Source: Acanthornis magna
Taxonomy: Eukaryota > Chordata > Aves > Passeriformes > Acanthizidae
DNA length: 64,000 nucleotides
Direction of reading: 5' to 3'
Assembly: GCA_036785705.1 (NCBI GenBank)
Contig: JAWUZG010000970.1
Coordinates: 4,746,501 to 4,810,500 of the forward strand
The translations under genes were made by a program, and so were the position numbers. Positions 60,641 to 64,000 of this stretch are shown here, one piece after another. How positions within the stretch are numbered: the stretch's first letter is position 1; each line of letters begins with the position of its first letter. The notes below the pieces were generated by a model. That model was given only the letters and a program-made list of their open reading frames with translations. It did no database searches and was not told where the DNA came from.

Positions 60641-63339
60641 TAATGCGCTATCATGTCCTGATTTAAAGGTGTGAATTCTCACAATAAATTTTGGTAAAAT
60701 AACACACAAATATAAGTCCTGGCATGGAAACACTTTAATAATTAAAATTCTTTTCATGGTGCTGTGGCTTATTCTTCTTCACAGGCAACAATAGGCTATC
60801 TCACCTTGCAATCTTTCATATAGACACAAATACATTCACTAAGACTCTTTTGCCATCTGAAAGTTTTAAAACTGTGTGTGGACAATCATGTCCACTGCAG
60901 TGCAAGTAACTGTACCTAGTTAAAATACCACCTGTTTGCTCTTTCTATGTTTCATTTCATGGTAAATAGTATTGGCCAGTTACAAAGTTCAGCACTTTAT
61001 TTTTCACACATTTAATTATTTCAGTCAAAGATTCTTAGCAAGCAGAGATGAAATTCAGCAAACAATTAGTCCCTAGCATGCCAAAAATTACCTCTGACTT
61101 AGCCCCAATACAGTAAAAGTTTAGCAACATACATAATATAAAGGTACTATATACTCATGCTGAGAAGAGGAGTAAGCACAGGAAAAAAATGGAGAATACA
61201 AAATAAGATTTGTATACGAACACAGAAACATTCCTTAGATAAATCTGTTCATAAAGACCTCTGTCTAAAAAAATAATGGCAGACCCTAGTATAAGACTAT
61301 GTAAGGCTCTCCCCTCCTTCCCAGTAAATGGCTTTTAGTTTTAGTGGGAATAGTTATGAATTAAAACAGTGAGTATAAGTTTACTACCTTTCATTACAGG
61401 CAAAATCTGTTTTCTGAACACCCAGCCCAAATAGTGATTCGCCTTTGCTGATATTCTGAGTTCTAAAACCAGCCTCATCCACACCACACAAATTATGGGT
61501 TAAACACCGTATGTATCCATGTTGGTATGTAACACAGTATAATTTTTATTGGTGTGACCGCCTACTACTTCCTGTAAACACAAGTTAGAATTCTTTTGTA
61601 CAGTCTTTTAAACTTCCAGTCTGGATGCCTGTTACAGATTACAAAGCTTACAGTATGTGTCATATGCACAGATCCCCTCCCTCAACACTCCAAAATGTAT
61701 TTATATTGGTAGTATGAGCAAATCTTAGAGAGTTTATTATTTATCAGCAACTTCTTTTGAGACTCACATCTCTGTAAGAAGGCTGCAATCACACAATAGC
61801 TGCATACCATTGTGAAGCATGCATCTGTACCCACTGGCTGCCCAGGCAGCAGCGGAAGTCACTCTAAATTTAAGAGCCTGGTTATTAGCATGTGTGGTTC
61901 AGTTGCTTTGTGGAATGTGTGGGAAAATTGATTATTCTTAATTGCACTGTATGTCTAAAAAGCTAAAATAACAATCATGTCATCCTTACACAACAAAAAT
62001 GGTATCATAATAAATGCAGCAGTGTCTTTTTCCTTGAAGCTTAACTCAAATGTCTTCGGCTGCTATTTTAAGCTTCCCATTACAAAACAGCTGATTATTT
62101 GCCAGTCATTGCTGCTGATAAAGCAGAAACTTCCAAATGTTACTAACACAATATTGATGCCAACATTTAAGGGTGACAATGGTTTTATTCATCACCCATA
62201 AATGTACACACACTACAGGTTACCACAGGTTACCGTCTGGTCACAGAAAGCTCCACAATCCTATTATACAAAGCAGAGTAAGGGCAAAGTGGAGACAGAT
62301 TTTAATGAGATTTTGTTTTGATAAACTGCTGTCCATCACATCGAATCATTTCACATTAGCGCAATAAGAGGCACAACACAGACAAGGCAAAAGTCCTTTT
62401 TCCTTTCCTTTTTTTCTCTAGAATGAGGCCTTCTGGTAAGATTCTTGAGTGCACAAGCGTGAGTTAACTTGCTACTCCCATGCGGTTTCCTGAGAAATAG
62501 CACATCATGTGGTGAAGGCAAGAAACAAATGCCAAGCAAAAAAAATTATCTGACGTCTCATTCATGGAAAAGGCAGAGACAGATTGTGAGCATTCAAAAG
62601 TGTAGCTTTTTCAGTGTGGTGTAAAAACTTGAGGGTTGCTAAGAAAATAATCTGTAAATTCACAATGAATTATATCTACTACATGACATCAACGCATGCA
62701 TGTTTAAAGGCAGATTTCAAGGTCCACTGTGCATGCATCACCACCTCACACTCTCCAGTAGATGCTGCAGGACCTCATTAAGACTCAGCACTTTTTGAAA
62801 TTTGATCCTAGAAGACTGTGTATATCTGAGATACTTTGTGTACTGAAACACTTTAATATCCTTAAAAACATGGCATATAAACTTTTTCCAACTCCATAAA
62901 TGTTCTATGCGGTTTATAAGTATTCTCCAAACATGCTACATAGACTACACAATAAAGATGCAGGCCAAATTTAACCTAAGTTATTACCAGAGCAAGCAAT
63001 GACTTGCTGAGATAATGAGGCCAAAAGAGCTTTTTTTTCCATTGCTCTAAGTCAATAGCCTGTCAAAATTTGCCAGCTTTGAAGGTGTTAATGAAAACCA
63101 TTAATCTTTGTATTTATTGCCTGCTTTATGAATTTTAAGTCTGTATGTTTTATGGCAATCATCAATCATACATAAGTATCTTTGCACGTGTTTCAATTGT
63201 ATGTTGATTCTACAAACAAAATCTTAAAAATATAAGGGACCAGTCAAAAGATATGGCAATTCCAACAAAATGATCAGAAGTCCAGGTCAGTTTTCAGTAT
63301 TTGAGTCCAAAATGCAGAAATCAAAACAACTAGAACATC
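59592..63339 (-). other. SUGCT: SUGCT intron, part within the window
   Basis: AT-rich sequence with a T-rich tract at 60592-60641 and nothing coding that I can support. The adjacent upstream SUGCT exon must lie beyond the window. Confidence 0.65.
60592..60641. repeat. T-rich low-complexity tract
   Basis: Runs of T of 8, 10, 11 and more than 20 bases separated by single C. Simple repeat. Confidence 0.85.
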
Positions 63340-64000
63340 TGCAGGTGTGTATGCTAATGCTCTCTTCCCCTTCATCAGGCATTTATACACATTCATAAGA
63401 TCTCCTTGGGCCTCCTCTCTCTCCCTTTAGGCAAAACAGTCCCAGATCTCACAGTCTCTCCTCATATGAAAGATGTTTCAAGTCGTTAATTATTTTCTTG
63501 GCCCTTCACTGAACCTGATTCAGTATGAGCATGTCCTTGTCCCAAAATACCCACAAGTAGATCCAGTTGTGAACCCATAACTGGATTGAATGGTTATTCA
63601 TTCTCAGTGGTTCTGAGCAGAGGGAAGGATCACCTCTTTTGACCTGTTGGCAATTTTCCTCCTAATACAGACCAGGATGATCTCTTTGTCACAGGGACAC
63701 ATTGCTGGTTCATGTTCCATTTTCTGTTCACCAAGACCTCCCGGTCTTTTTCTGCAAAGCTGCTTTCCAGCAGGTCAGCCTCAGTCTGTACTGATGCATG
63801 AGATTATTTCCTATCATGTGCAGGACTTCATACTTCCCTTTGTTGAATTCCATTAGGTTCTTGATGGCCTGACACTCCAGCTTGTCACAGTCCTTCTGAA
63901 AGGCAGCACAAGCACCTTCTTGGTGGTGTATATCTTGGTGGTTCAGGTATCAACCACTCTTCTCCATTTTGTACATTCCACAGATTTTGGAGGGTAAACA
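63340..64000 (-). mobile_element. CR1 LINE fragment, reverse orientation, running off the right edge
   Basis: On the plus strand the text follows the complement of CR1 ORF2. Landmarks are GGCCTCCTCTCTCTCCCTTT near 63410, CTCCTCATATGAAAGATG, GGATCACCTCTTTTGACCTG near 63627-63646, the GACACATTGCTGG region near 63696, CAAGACCTCCCGGTCTTTTT near 63731, and GTGCAGGACTTCATACTTCC near 63820. This is the C-terminal part of the reverse transcriptase and its 3' flank read backwards. Substitutions and small indels are many. The 3' terminus is not preserved and the 5' part lies outside the window. Confidence 0.85.

Noticed and set aside
1..64000. CRISPR arrays, operons, tRNA or rRNA genes
   Set aside because: None seen. 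The window is vertebrate intronic sequence, and the only tRNA-like sequence is the head of the SINE at 2110-2239.

Overview
This is vertebrate nuclear DNA, AT-rich and mostly intronic. The organism is very probably a bird and most likely a songbird (Passeriformes). The evidence is several pieces of CR1, the dominant avian LINE, and a SINE with a tRNA-Ile-like head and a CR1-like tail, the build of the passerine TguSINE1 family. There are no bacterial-type genes, operons or CRISPR arrays, and I saw no RNA gene.

Right part (about 43.5-64 kb): three exons of SUGCT (succinyl-CoA:glutarate-CoA transferase, a mitochondrial class III CoA transferase) lie on the minus strand at 59520-59591, 54780-54877 and 43574-43676. 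They join in phase and encode a continuous stretch near the C-terminal half of the enzyme. The next expected SUGCT exons are not recognisable anywhere to the left.

Left part (about 0.1-34.5 kb): a second set of minus-strand exons belongs to a gene I do not recognise. Five exons (20910-21093, 5571-5689, 5421-5457, 867-1081, 158-220) join without a stop and with matching phase at all four junctions. They end in an acidic stretch and an open exon that continues out of the window. A well-formed exon at 34312-34438 and a weaker one at 29095-29136 probably belong to the same gene. A lone plus-strand exon-like ORF with a stop codon and a polyadenylation-like signal sits at 26965-27104.

The most conspicuous element is a complete but dead endogenous retrovirus at 7439-14318. 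It has two 840-bp LTRs, a 5-bp target duplication, a lysine-tRNA-like primer site, gag and pol remnants (protease, reverse transcriptase, RNase H, integrase), a polypurine tract and no env. It lies in a 15-kb intron of the unrecognised gene, opposite to that gene's direction. CR1 fragments lie at 6055-6790, 27290-27905, 40985-42034 and 63340-64000. The rest is intronic or intergenic sequence with simple repeats, one strong short hairpin (31274-31316) and one 28-bp perfect palindrome (18515-18542).

I found no clear new biological system. The items most worth following are the unrecognised gene, the apparent loss or displacement of the SUGCT 3' exons, and the uneven divergence of the two LTRs.
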